Positions 1 through 8,737 of a DNA stretch of 23,440 bases are shown piece by piece. The notes under the pieces are model-generated. The model was not told the DNA's origin. It saw only the letters and a list, made by a program, of their open reading frames with translations, and made no database searches. The stretch covers positions 1 to 23,440 of the forward strand of contig JBCBZE010000015.1 of the NCBI GenBank assembly GCA_039815505.1. The letters are read 5' to 3'. The stretch comes from CANLWN01 sp039815505 (lineage in GTDB: Bacteria > Bacteroidota > Bacteroidia > Flavobacteriales > Flavobacteriaceae). How positions within the stretch are numbered: position 1 is the stretch's first letter; every line of letters begins with the position of its first letter. The position numbers were made by a program, and so were the translations under genes.

Positions 1-3000
1 AATATTCTCCCCTTCAGCTGCCGTGGCATTTTCAATAGAAATACTAGGAGGAACAACCGTTGGTTTACCTGTTGTAGTTACATTAACGGTAACTTCATCC
101 GTATAGCCACCATCCACCGTGGTAATGGTAATTTTTGCCGTCCCTTCCTTTCCGGCACGTATCTGACCAAACGACCATACGGTAACCACGGAACTATTAT
201 CGGTTTTCCATCGAACACTTTTGTTCGTGGCATTCTCCGGTAATACGGTATAATCAAGTATAAGAACGTCCCCTACCTTTAGGTCTAATATATTATCGGA
301 AAGCCGAACCCCTGTTACCCCAATGTCGGATCCTGTCTGGTCCGAAACCGTAATAGTAGCATCGCTAGATAAACCGCTATCCTGTGATATTGCCGTAATT
401 TCAACCGTCCCTTCATCAATGGCAATAACTCTACCATTCTGGTCCACAGTCGCCACACTATTGTTGCTACTGGTCCAATCTACGTTCGTATTCGTTGCAT
501 TGGAAGGACTTATGTCCACACTAAGATTAAAAGCCTCTCCTATATCCAAAGAAACGGATTGAGGCGTTACAAATATTCCGCTAACCGGTACATCATTCGA
601 AACCGGTTCAGTGACCTCAATGGAAGAGGTATCGGTGAAACCACCATCCTCTGTTGTTGCCGTAATGGTGACCGTACCCGCATTGATGGCAGTTACCACA
701 CCATTATTATCCACAGTGGCCATATTATTGCTGCTGCTGGTCCAAAGAATATTCTTATTGGAAGCATTGGAAGGGATTACATTAAAATCAAGCGCTATTG
801 TCTCTCCTTCTACCAGTGATGCACTACTTGGAGTAATGTTTATGCCGGTAACCGGTACATTTTCAGAAGTTGGGGTAACCACAAGAATGACCGATGTATC
901 GGTGAATCCCCCGTCCTGGGTCCTTGCCGTAATGGTCACTTCACCTTCTGCCAGGGCGGTCACCCTTCCGTTAGCGTTTACGGTGGCCAGTGCGTTGTTG
1001 CTACTGGCCCAGGTCACGTTCTTATTGGTGGCGTTGGACGGGCTCACGGTAAAGTTAAGGTCAATGGTATCGCCTACATCCAGTGACGTACTGCTCGGTG
1101 TTACGCTTAAGCCGGTAACGGATATAATGGGTTCTGTGATTTGAATGGCCGATGTATCGGTAAATCCACCGTCCTGGGTCCTTGCCGTAATGGTCACGTT
1201 GCCTTCCGCCAGTGCGGTCACCCTTCCATTAGCGTTTACGGTGGCCAACGCGTTGTTGCTACTGGTCCAGGTAACGTTCTTATTGGTGGCGTTGGACGGG
1301 CTCACGGTGAAGTTAAGGTCAATGGTATCGCCCACATCAAGTGATGTACTGCTAGGCGTTACGCTTAGCCCGGTAACGGGTATATTGGGATCTGTAATTT
1401 GAATGGCCGATGTATCGGTAAACCCACCGTCTTGGGTCCTTGCCGTAATGGTCACGTTGCCTTCCGCTAGGGCAGTCACTCTTCCGTTCGTATTTACGGT
1501 GGCCAATGCATTGTTGCTACTGGTCCAGGTAACGTTCTTATTAGAGGCGTTGGATGGGCTCACGGTGAAGTTGAGATCAATGGTATCGCCCACATCAAGC
1601 GATGCGCTGCTCGGTGTTACGCTTAAGCCGGTAACAGGTACGTTTTCGCCCGAAGAGCCACATGGGGTCTCCTGTAGTGAAAGGTCTGTAGTATTACTGA
1701 CATCCTTACTAAGTACAATACGATCGATCAAATGATTAGTAGATCTTCCGGAAATTTCCATGGTATATATACCAGGTGAGTCAAAAGTAGCGTAAATCTG
1801 ATGGGGATCGTTATCACTTGTATTGGTAGACCAAGTCCAATTGGTGGTTCCGCTTAAGTATATTTTAAACCAACCGTCGGCACCCCCGCCGTTTGGGGTA
1901 GGTGTCTTTCCACTTCCTTTGGGATAAATAATACTATTCCCTCTTTGGCCAAAAAAGTCATCTGCATCGGGGAAACGTAACCAACTGTCATTATGTTCTG
2001 TGGAATTGTTACCGGTACCTACTTTATTTCTCCATTGAAATCTATAGGTGCCAGGGTCATTGATCTGTATCTTAACCGTAATGGTTCCCTGGCCGGGAGT
2101 ATTGAAATTATTTGAACCTGTCCACTCAAGATATCCGGTGCCGGAGAAACCACTGGCGGAAGTTCTTTCGTCCCATCCGGAGGGAAATGACAAATTCTCG
2201 GTCTCGATAACCACTAAATTATTTACTTCCTCATAGTCTGCATCACATCCGGTAGGTGGCGGTGGATCATCACTGCCTCCACCACTTTCTCTTTCAAGTA
2301 AAACCACCCAATCAGAAGATGCGTTGTTTGGTGGATTGCCTACACTTCTACTTCCCCCTGCCGTTATGGAAGTAGTGCTACCATTTAATAAATTCCCCCC
2401 GTTTCTTGGATCATACCATTTTACAGTGTAATTATCGTTTCCTGATATTTGAATATTGGTACTGCCCCCACTGGGTAAGTATATGACATACACTTCTTGA
2501 TTCTTGGCAAGACACCATCCCGAAGATACACTGGAATCGCTATTTTCCATTTCATAAAAAGGAATGGAATTATCTGTGAAAAAGTCAGAAGCATTTCTCA
2601 TTGCTTCCCAATAAGCTGCATTGGCTCGATAGTCTTGAATACTTAAATCTCGTCCACCTCCTGCATAATATTCTACCCCTGCACCACCAGCGGTTAAGCT
2701 GGCCCAAACGGCATTGTCCCTAAATAAAGTCGCTCCTGGATTTCCTATGGAGGAAAATGGCTCATCATAAGAAACAACCCATTTTTTGTTGCTCGCGGCC
2801 GATTCTTCCCTCCAATGCAATATTCTTCCATGTCCATGTGAGGAAGTACTTAGGTTTCCTTGAAAAGATGGACCCGTATATGCATTGGACCCTAGCAAAT
2901 CGTTAAAAATGGCATCTGTGTTCGACGGTCCGTTGTGTACACTAATATGATCATCGTAATAAGTGAGTTCATCAAAATAATCGGCAAAGGATATTCTTTG

Positions 3001-4047
3001 GGATGATGTTATGGCTTCCCCATAACTGTTGTTGAAATCCCAGCCGCTTTCCTCTCCAATATTCCAGGTAATTGCATTTAAATAACCAAATCTGGCTACC
3101 AGCTCTCGGTAATAGACTTTTCTACTGTTTGCAAATGTACCCCCTTCAACTTCTTCAAAATACGATTGGTTTTCTTGTTCCGTAGTCACAAAATGTACCA
3201 TGATCCCTTTGGTCATCATGTGATCAAATACAATTTGCCATTGGTCTAATTTTGAAACATCGTAATTATAATAGTTATCCCTGCCCGTCCATGGAAAAGC
3301 TTGTTTACCATCACCATATGCATTCATGGTTAAAAAGTAATGCACGTTCATTCCTTCATCGGACAAATAATTAGCGACTCCTATGATGCCTTTTCCTTTA
3401 CCATTTTTCCATGTTGGGTCTCCATTTTCCCAATCACCCGTGTGTGAGGAATAGGTTCTACTGGAATTGGTGCCATCAAAATCTGCATATTCCAAAAACA
3501 CCTCTGGGGAGTTGGCGCCGAATTTTAAAAAATATTCACCATTGGACCATTGTAAAAAATGTTCACCAACATATTCCAATTTGCCCTTGGATCTAAAATC
3601 CTTGCCAGATTTATTCGTTCCGCTTACGGAAAAGCTACCCGAGGTCCCATTAAAATCGGAAGGGGTACCTGCGTTTGCCGAGGTACTGGCAGCAATGTTT
3701 GTACCGCTTCTAAAAGAAGCCACATAATTCCAAGTACCGGTTTCGCTGGGTGTAAAATGTACTTTCCATTTATTTCCCGAGCTAGCACTACTCTCACCTG
3801 CGTTGCCATCGGCAGCAAAATAACCCGGTACCAGATATGATTTTCCGGAAGGACTGGTAAAGGTAACATTGAGTCTTCTGTCCCTAAACGGATTTGTTCC
3901 CCCACTCTCCGTATAGGTAGTGGAACTATTGAACTCTACCGTGATTTTATGCCATTCACGCAATTCCCCTGAAACTGAAGATTGGGAGTACATAGTATGA
4001 ATGTGTAACAGTACGAATACCGCAAGGAGCTTTTTAAAAATGGCCAT
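1..4047 (-). CDS. Secreted multidomain glycoside hydrolase (DUF5060-like, TIM barrel, CBM-like, Ig-like repeats), C-terminus cut by window edge
   Basis: The frame is open from an ATG at 4047 to base 1 (1349 codons) and runs off the left edge. Residues 1-22 form a signal peptide (two Lys, hydrophobic core, ending TMYSQ). Residues about 25-145 look like the DUF5060 beta-sandwich. About 155-475 resemble a clan GH-A-type TIM barrel: the WNIGEE motif (E332/E333) would hold the acid/base and SYDEP (E429) the nucleophile. A collagen-binding-like beta domain (PF12904 type) follows at about 480-580. A Gly/Pro-rich linker leads to a carbohydrate-binding-like beta-sandwich (601-790). From 804 onward there are at least six Big_2-type Ig-like repeats. 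The likely role is extracellular degradation of a marine or plant polysaccharide; substrate and CAZy family are not assignable by eye. No SusC/SusD pair is visible. A type IX secretion tail, if any, lies outside the window. Confidence 0.85.
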   Translation of the reverse strand, partial: MAIFKKLLAVFVLLHIHTMYSQSSVSGELREWHKITVEFNSSTTYTESGGTNPFRDRRLNVTFTSPSGKSYLVPGYFAADGNAGESSASSGNKWKVHFTPSETGTWNYVASFRSGTNIAASTSANAGTPSDFNGTSGSFSVSGTNKSGKDFRSKGKLEYVGEHFLQWSNGEYFLKFGANSPEVFLEYADFDGTNSSRTYSSHTGDWENGDPTWKNGKGKGIIGVANYLSDEGMNVHYFLTMNAYGDGKQAFPWTGRDNYYNYDVSKLDQWQIVFDHMMTKGIMVHFVTTEQENQSYFEEVEGGTFANSRKVYYRELVARFGYLNAITWNIGEESGWDFNNSYGEAITSSQRISFADYFDELTYYDDHISVHNGPSNTDAIFNDLLGSNAYTGPSFQGNLSTSSHGHGRILHWREESAASNKKWVVSYDEPFSSIGNPGATLFRDNAVWASLTAGGAGVEYYAGGGRDLSIQDYRANAAYWEAMRNASDFFTDNSIPFYEMENSDSSVSSGWCLAKNQEVYVIYLPSGGSTNIQISGNDNYTVKWYDPRNGGNLLNGSTTSITAGGSRSVGNPPNNASSDWVVLLERESGGGSDDPPPPTGCDADYEEVNNLVVIETENLSFPSGWDERTSASGFSGTGYLEWTGSNNFNTPGQGTITVKIQINDPGTYRFQWRNKVGTGNNSTEHNDSWLRFPDADDFFGQRGNSIIYPKGSGKTPTPNGGGADGWFKIYLSGTTNWTWSTNTSDNDPHQIYATFDSPGIYTMEISGRSTNHLIDRIVLSKDVSNTTDLSLQETPCGSSGENVPVTGLSVTPSSASLDVGDTIDLNFTVSPSNASNKNVTWTSSNNALATVNTNGRVTALAEGNVTITARTQDGGFTDTSAIQITDPNIPVTGLSVTPSSTSLDVGDTIDLNFTVSPSNATNKNVTWTSSNNALATVNANGRVTALAEGNVTITARTQDGGFTDTSAIQITEPIISVTGLSVTPSSTSLDVGDTIDLNFTVSPSNATNKNVTWASSNNALATVNANGRVTALAEGEVTITARTQDGGFTDTSVILVVTPTSENVPVTGINITPSSASLVEGETIALDFNVIPSNASNKNILWTSSSNNMATVDNNGVVTAINAGTVTITATTEDGGFTDTSSIEVTEPVSNDVPVSGIFVTPQSVSLDIGEAFNLSVDISPSNATNTNVDWTSSNNSVATVDQNGRVIAIDEGTVEITAISQDSGLSSDATITVSDQTGSDIGVTGVRLSDNILDLKVGDVLILDYTVLPENATNKSVRWKTDNSSVVTVWSFGQIRAGKEGTAKITITTVDGGYTDEVTVNVTTTGKPTVVPPSISIENATAAEGENI
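50..855 (-). repeat. Three diverged Ig-like (Big_2) units continuing the array
   Basis: Further units start at 855, 588 and 321 on the minus strand, each with a 267-bp step (89 residues). They keep the Big_2 skeleton (VTG start, NATNxxVxW, VTV..G.V.A...G, DGG) but differ clearly in sequence from the three 258-bp units and from each other. The array runs close to the window edge, where a new segment rich in P/S/T begins. Confidence 0.8.
856..1638 (-). repeat. Three near-identical tandem 258-bp Ig-like (Big_2) units
   Basis: Units begin at 1638, 1380 and 1122 on the minus strand with an exact 258-bp step (86 residues). Each starts with a P/S-VTGLSVTPSS motif and contains VTWTSSNNALATVN, or a close variant, and GRVTALAEG. 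The DNA is very similar between units including third codon positions, which points to recent duplication or recombination homogenisation rather than ancient domain repetition. Confidence 0.9.
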
Positions 4048-4225
4048 AGTTGGTGGTGAGGTTTTTTATAATAACGATTGGATTCTTTTAAATTTGCCTT
4101 ATATACGAACAGCTTGCTTTGTTTGGACTTTTAGATGGGTTCATAAAATTTAGTTAAAAAACACTTTTTATGGGTTCAAATGCAGGATTAGCGAAACTAG
4201 TTGTTTAAATTAAATGCTTATTTTT

Positions 4226-4248
4226 GATTTTCCCCTTGCGGGGTAATC
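4226..4248. other. Small stem-loop in the 447-bp gap between the hydrolase and the exonuclease gene
   Basis: GATT..CCCC TTGC GGGG.AATC can fold with a 4-bp GC stem plus an outer 4-bp GATT/AATC stem; on the minus strand the loop reads GCAA. No T tract follows on either strand, so it is not a convincing terminator. I saw no coding potential and no consensus Bacteroidota promoter elsewhere in 4048-4494, which is simply AT-rich. Confidence 0.25.
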
Positions 4249-4494
4249 TTCGATAAAGTCCAATTTAATTAGGGTTCCGTCTATTTCGGAAATGAATGGA
4301 ATAATACATAAGTAGGTTTTCAAAAATTGTTTACGCTAAAAATAGAAATAAAGCAAATAATATAGCTGTAAACGTTTATTTTTTCGACGAAATGCTTAAA
4401 TATTTAAGAAAACCTTTTAATTTTAACCAAGACGTCTACAATATAGCAATGGATCTAAGAAAATATTGGTATTATGATAATAATTGATTCGTTT

Positions 4495-5160
4495 TTAATA
4501 CCCTACTGCCAGCAAATTTTTTAAAGTAATTTGATTTTTGTCGTTTAACTTGCGAATAATCTTTAAAAAGGCGATTGCGGTGATATAGGCATCTCCCATA
4601 GCCGTATGTCTGTCTTTTTTTGATATACTGAATTTATCTGCCAGTTCATCCAAGGAATAATTCTCCTTTTTTTCCAATAGATTAGAACGAATCAAGGTTT
4701 TTTTATAGAGGTTTACCGTGTCCAGGACCTCGTTCTTTAACCTGGGAAGCCCATTTCTTTTTAGTGCTTTGTTTAGCATGGTCATATCAAAATGTGCATG
4801 GTGCGCAACTATGACCCTGTTTTCCAAATATTCCAAAAATTGTCTTAAGGCATCGATTTCCGAAACTTTTTTTATTTTCCCTTTTTTTAAGATACCATGG
4901 ATCTTGACGGTTTCCGAATTATAATGTTTCTGTTGAAGAAAAATTTCCAGACTTTTATTAATGGCAATGCAATTGTTTTTTAATAGGATCGCGCCTATGC
5001 TCAAGATGCGATCTCGCTCATAATCGAAACCCGTGGTCTCCGTATCCAATACTACAAATTCCGTTTTGCTTATATCGGCAATAGGCTTTGCATCAAAAGA
5101 TTTTTCATATGCTTTCCAAAATTCTGGAATATTGGCGTTTGTTTTTTTGAAAATTCCCAT
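4495..5160 (-). CDS. DnaQ-like DEDDh 3'-5' exonuclease family protein
   Basis: This 221-residue protein has the full DEDDh signature. ExoI is VLDTETTG (D39, E41), ExoII is AHHAHFD (D125) and ExoIII is RHTAMGDA (H185, D190), so an active magnesium-dependent 3'-5' exonuclease fold is expected. The length fits a stand-alone exonuclease domain similar to the DNA polymerase III epsilon subunit, with no polymerase-binding tail that I can recognise. The ATG (5158-5160) shares one base with the TAA of the upstream DUF294 gene, so the two are translationally coupled. Pairs of a CBS/DUF294 protein with a DnaQ-like exonuclease recur in bacteria, which suggests a shared nucleotide-related role, but the physiological substrate is not known from the sequence. 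It is unlikely to be part of the peptide cluster. Confidence 0.88.
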   Translation of the reverse strand: MGIFKKTNANIPEFWKAYEKSFDAKPIADISKTEFVVLDTETTGFDYERDRILSIGAILLKNNCIAINKSLEIFLQQKHYNSETVKIHGILKKGKIKKVSEIDALRQFLEYLENRVIVAHHAHFDMTMLNKALKRNGLPRLKNEVLDTVNLYKKTLIRSNLLEKKENYSLDELADKFSISKKDRHTAMGDAYITAIAFLKIIRKLNDKNQITLKNLLAVGY

Positions 5161-7082
5161 TAACGAAGCAAATTAGAAACCTTAAACCTGATGGATACCA
5201 CCTCCTGTATTTCCTTTATGGTCTTGAACGTTCTTTTAAGTTTTATTTTTTCCTCTTTTGTTAGTTTGTCCAGAGCAATGAATCTTCCAGAATCGTTATG
5301 TAAGAGACCTTGGATAGTCCTAAATTTAAGCAAGGCCTTGGTTGCATAGGAACATGCTAAGTACAGTTCTTCATTGTTGGGCTCCAATTTGGCCAATTTT
5401 TCGAAACGCTCGGCGGTATTGTTGATCGCTTTTACCGAATGGGAAAGTATAAGTACCCTTGCAGCATCTGTCAAAGGCATTAGCGCCCTCATTTTAAGAT
5501 CAAAAAAATCTTTATGCGCCCCGTCCTGTTCTACCAAAAACTGTCTAAAAAATCCGGTTGGGGATGGGTTTTGTAAAGCGCCACTTGCCAAATGCATATA
5601 AAAAATGGGATATTTTTGAACACTTTCAAAAATATGGGTAGAGAGTTTTTCCACTAATTCTTTGTCCCCGTAGGTAAGATTGTAATCAAAAAATATAGAA
5701 GAAAGTAATACTTCATCCGCTCCCGGATTAATGATCCAGTGCGATGTGGTGTTTTTCCATTCCTGAAGACTTAAGCACCATTTGGGATTTGAAGCCATCA
5801 TTTCGGCAGGGCAGTACTCATAACCAATGCTATTTAATCCTTTATTGACCAAACCGGCAAATTCTAAAAAATAGCTGGTAGTTTCCGGTAGTAAATCTTC
5901 CTTAACATCCTCAAAAATCAGGGCATTGTCCTGATCGGTATGTAATAATTGTTCGCTCCTGCCTTGACTACCCATGGCAAGCCACGCAAATTTAACTGGC
6001 GGCGTAGCGCTCATTTTCTCCATGGATATTTCAATTATTTGCTTGATACAGGCATCGTTAAGCTCGGATATTATTTTGGAAACCAGGGTCATCGGGATAT
6101 TTTGTTCCAAATATCCCTTTAAAAGCTCCATGATACTGTTCCTGATCAACTTCACCTGTTTTAGCTTTTTACTTCTCTTGATGGCCTTGATCAAAACAGC
6201 CGGATTGTTACCCATGGAAACCATAACATCGTGTTTTGATAAAATACCTACTACCTTGGTGTTGGTAGTACCATCTTTAGTAAGGCAAAGATGACTGATG
6301 TTACTTTTCATCATTGCCATTTGTGCTTGGGTAATGGTGAGTTTTTTAGGGTAGGTTATCACGGGGGTGGTCATTATTTTATGGGCTGGAGTGTTTATGG
6401 GGTATTTTCCCGTAACAACCTTATCTCGTAGATCTTTATCCGTAACAATACCTAAGGGCAGTCCATCGTTCAGGACAAGCATGGCCCCTACGTTCTTTTT
6501 GGTCATTTTTTCGGCTATTGTTTTTGCGGTTGTACCTTGGGTGCAACTCACCAATTTTTTGGAATAGGTAACCGGTTGAAGATCTAATAGTTCTGTATCT
6601 CGATGTATAGCTTCCGTACCTTTAATTTGCCCATATAACTTTCCCCGATAGCTTTTTGAATACGGATTTCTTGTATTGGACGCAAAACTTTCCATTAAGA
6701 AGTTGCCTACATCCCTATTTTCCTGCGCATAGGGTCTAAATACTTCTATGGGCACCGCATAGAGGATACTTTCCTCATGGGCCTTGGCCTCTAGCTTATA
6801 GTTCTCATTCGCCATCAACGGTCTTAAGCCAAAAACATCTCCCTCGTCGCATATATCCACTACATCATTTTTATCGACATGCATCAATGATACGGCCCCT
6901 TTGTGTACCACATAGAAATTGGTATGCGGTTTTTCCTTTTCAGAAAAAATGATGCTACTTTTTTCTTTGTAAACAATTGACACCTCCTGGGTAAGTGTTT
7001 CTAGTTCTTTGCGTTTTAATTCATTGAACGGTGGAAAATTTTTAAGAAAATCCGCTACTCGTTCGGAGATGGTATTCTTCAT
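5160..7082 (-). CDS. cNMP-binding / CBS / DUF294 putative nucleotidyltransferase
   Basis: This 640-residue cytoplasmic protein has four parts. A cyclic-nucleotide-binding-like domain lies at about 18-130 (GAVSLMHVD, EGDVFGLRPL). A CBS pair spans about 170-290 (NVGAMLVLNDG, GIVTDKDLRD, VVGILSKHDV). A DUF294 nucleotidyltransferase-like domain covers about 310-460, with GSQGRSEQ (371-378) and TDQDN (382-386) as the metal/nucleotide-binding core, and a DUF294 C-terminal domain extends to the end. The layout matches the GlnD-related DUF294 regulators. Cyclic nucleotide and adenylate ligands are family expectations, not seen directly. It heads a two-gene unit with the DnaQ-like exonuclease. The 75-bp gap to the glycosyltransferase stop shows no clear terminator, so read-through from the peptide cluster cannot be excluded. 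Confidence 0.87.
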   Translation of the reverse strand: MKNTISERVADFLKNFPPFNELKRKELETLTQEVSIVYKEKSSIIFSEKEKPHTNFYVVHKGAVSLMHVDKNDVVDICDEGDVFGLRPLMANENYKLEAKAHEESILYAVPIEVFRPYAQENRDVGNFLMESFASNTRNPYSKSYRGKLYGQIKGTEAIHRDTELLDLQPVTYSKKLVSCTQGTTAKTIAEKMTKKNVGAMLVLNDGLPLGIVTDKDLRDKVVTGKYPINTPAHKIMTTPVITYPKKLTITQAQMAMMKSNISHLCLTKDGTTNTKVVGILSKHDVMVSMGNNPAVLIKAIKRSKKLKQVKLIRNSIMELLKGYLEQNIPMTLVSKIISELNDACIKQIIEISMEKMSATPPVKFAWLAMGSQGRSEQLLHTDQDNALIFEDVKEDLLPETTSYFLEFAGLVNKGLNSIGYEYCPAEMMASNPKWCLSLQEWKNTTSHWIINPGADEVLLSSIFFDYNLTYGDKELVEKLSTHIFESVQKYPIFYMHLASGALQNPSPTGFFRQFLVEQDGAHKDFFDLKMRALMPLTDAARVLILSHSVKAINNTAERFEKLAKLEPNNEELYLACSYATKALLKFRTIQGLLHNDSGRFIALDKLTKEEKIKLKRTFKTIKEIQEVVSIRFKVSNLLR

Positions 7083-7157
7083 GGAACGATTTTACGATAA
7101 AATTACCTTATTGACCTTTAAAGGAAAAGAAAAATACGTGTTAATTAAAACTTCATT

Positions 7158-8492
7158 TTAGAGGTATGTACTTATATCTATTTGTCTATAATGGTTATAT
7201 ACGCCATTCATATACACCATCTTTTCCTTGTAAGTCGGCTGGTTAAGAACCTTATCTATATTACGATGAATGGTCTTGTGATCATCCTTATCCTTGTCGC
7301 CCATTATTCCCATGCCATGATAGGAAACTCGTGCGGCACAGCCATTTTGATCAAACTTCTTCCCAGAATAAATGAGCATGGGCACTTTAAAATGGATACA
7401 CTCATTAACAGTGTGCATTCCGCCATGGTTAATACTACAATCCACTTTACTTAAAAGGTATAATTGTGGTACCCATTGAAAAATATGGACATTCCCCGTG
7501 TTTATCGTTAACTCGTCCATACCCTGTTTGCCCCCGAACGAAACCAGTAATACCCAATCAGGGTTCGTTGATACGGCATCCACTACCTTTTGAACAAAAC
7601 GCACATCACTTTCTATAAGTGTTCCCAAAGAACAATAGATGAATTTTTTATGACTTGATTTTCCAGTTGTAAAAATTTGTTCCAATCGCTTAATACGTAC
7701 AGTGTCTTCGGGATGTACTTCTCTGTTATTAAACACCATAGGTCCTATATAGGTGAGATTTTTAAGCGATGCATTGGGAAACTCCATTTCTTCCATGGCC
7801 ATCGTAAGGATGGGTGTTCTTGTATATATAAAGAGCGGTGGAAAATTACTTGCCGCCATATCTTTTGTGGAAAATCCCGAATCCTCTGCGTATTGCATCA
7901 ACGTTTTCCTCCTATAATTATTCAAGGTCAAGGAGCTATATAACAGTTTCGCGTTTACCTTGATATGTTCTTTACATTGGGCCAGAGCAATACCCAAAAA
8001 AGTCCCTTGCCAACCTTCACCCGGGACAATATTGGTTCTAATTGGTGGTAATTGAACGTGTTTTTTGTGAGAAAACCATGAACTGTAGAGTTTAAAGGGA
8101 ATACCTACGGAAGACGCGGCTAATATTATTTCATGTAATTCCATATCAATAAGCATTTTATCGGGATTTACAGATCGTATTCTTTCTTCAAAATCGGACA
8201 ATCTCAATATGCTTTTCACTTCGGTATATATTTTGGATGCATGTTTTAGACGGTAGATAAACTTTTTTATCCATGAGTTTGATCCCGGTTTCCTATATAC
8301 CGGGTTTTTAAAATGAAAGTGTATTTCCGGTAGTTGGATATAGACAAAACCTTGTTCTTCAACTTTTTTTCGCACGTTCGCGGGACACATATAGGTCACG
8401 TTATGCCCAGAGGCCTTTAGTCTTGATGCCATTTCGAAACTTGCATGTAGTTTACCGGTCAGTCCGGTAATTACAATGGCTATATGTGACAT
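7158..8492 (-). CDS. GT1-family (MGT/UGT-like) glycosyltransferase
   Basis: This 444-residue GT-B protein has an N-terminal acceptor half starting HIAIVITGLTGKLHASFE, as in macrolide-type and UDP-glucosyl transferases. Its C-terminal nucleotide-sugar half carries the GT1 signature: WVPQLYLL (340-347), NHGGMHTVNE (355-364) and a late DQ pair (D381/Q382) that usually contacts the sugar. It should move a hexose from an NDP-sugar to a small acceptor. It sits directly downstream of the C-A-T-E NRPS and a small ORF on the same strand, so a natural reading is that it glycosylates the peptide product. A carotenoid or other lipid acceptor, as for CrtX-like members, is possible, but no carotenoid genes are visible here. 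Confidence 0.85.
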   Translation of the reverse strand: MSHIAIVITGLTGKLHASFEMASRLKASGHNVTYMCPANVRKKVEEQGFVYIQLPEIHFHFKNPVYRKPGSNSWIKKFIYRLKHASKIYTEVKSILRLSDFEERIRSVNPDKMLIDMELHEIILAASSVGIPFKLYSSWFSHKKHVQLPPIRTNIVPGEGWQGTFLGIALAQCKEHIKVNAKLLYSSLTLNNYRRKTLMQYAEDSGFSTKDMAASNFPPLFIYTRTPILTMAMEEMEFPNASLKNLTYIGPMVFNNREVHPEDTVRIKRLEQIFTTGKSSHKKFIYCSLGTLIESDVRFVQKVVDAVSTNPDWVLLVSFGGKQGMDELTINTGNVHIFQWVPQLYLLSKVDCSINHGGMHTVNECIHFKVPMLIYSGKKFDQNGCAARVSYHGMGIMGDKDKDDHKTIHRNIDKVLNQPTYKEKMVYMNGVYNHYRQIDISTYL

Positions 8493-8502
8493 TTTTGAGA
8501 TT

Positions 8503-8679
8503 TTAGAATTTTATTGATATAGGGAAAGCTTCCCTTTTTTGAACGTCTTCATCCATACTGTTCACCTCTTTAACCTTTCCCTGAACGCTGCAGACCTTAA
8601 GATTCGAGTCTTTTTGACCATAACCTGCTTTGATCAAACAGGACTGCTTTTCCTCTGGGTAATAGATAACTTTATGCAT
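8503..8679 (-). CDS. Candidate small protein, 58 residues, between NRPS and glycosyltransferase
   Basis: On the minus strand an ATG at 8679 (preceded by an in-frame GTG at 8682) opens 58 codons ending at TAA 8503-8505. The product begins MHKVIYYPEEKQ and ends AFPISIKF. It has two Cys (C14, C30) and many charged residues, with no signal peptide or membrane segment. It fills most of the 245-bp gap between the NRPS stop (8738) and the glycosyltransferase start (8492), leaving 58 and 10 bp, which is typical operon packing. I do not recognise the family, and it lacks the MbtH motifs. It may be a real accessory protein, a decayed remnant or a chance ORF. Confidence 0.4.
   Translation of the reverse strand: MHKVIYYPEEKQSCLIKAGYGQKDSNLKVCSVQGKVKEVNSMDEDVQKREAFPISIKF
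8521..8540 (+). terminator. Plus-strand hairpin with T tract (possible antisense terminator)
   Basis: AGGGAA-AGC-TTCCCT forms a perfect 6-bp stem with a 3-nt loop, followed by TTTTT on the plus strand. The orientation opposes the flanking genes, which are all minus strand, and it overlaps the 3' end of the small ORF. It could stop antisense transcription or be coincidental; as a minus-strand terminator it lacks a T tract. Confidence 0.3.
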
Positions 8680-8737
8680 CACGCCTTAACGGATTTTAAT
8701 GCAATTCTTAATTGTACAGCTCCCTATCCCTCCCATG

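Noticed and set aside
865..1638. CRISPR-like or mobile-element repeats
   Set aside because: The repeat period is 258 bp and fully coding, with Ig-like protein structure; there are no short palindromic repeats with unique spacers.
323..1735. Series of plus-strand ORFs with repeated hydrophobic sequences
   Set aside because: They are antisense shadows of the Ig-like repeat array; their repetition mirrors the 258-bp period and the minus-strand frame is clearly the coding one.
4226..4248. Intrinsic terminator after the exonuclease gene
   Set aside because: The GC stem is only 4 bp, no T tract follows on the minus strand, and it is about 250 bp past the stop codon.
8503..8679. MbtH-like protein
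   Set aside because: The expected MbtH pattern of conserved Trp and NxExQxSxWP-type motif is absent; the small ORF has no Trp.
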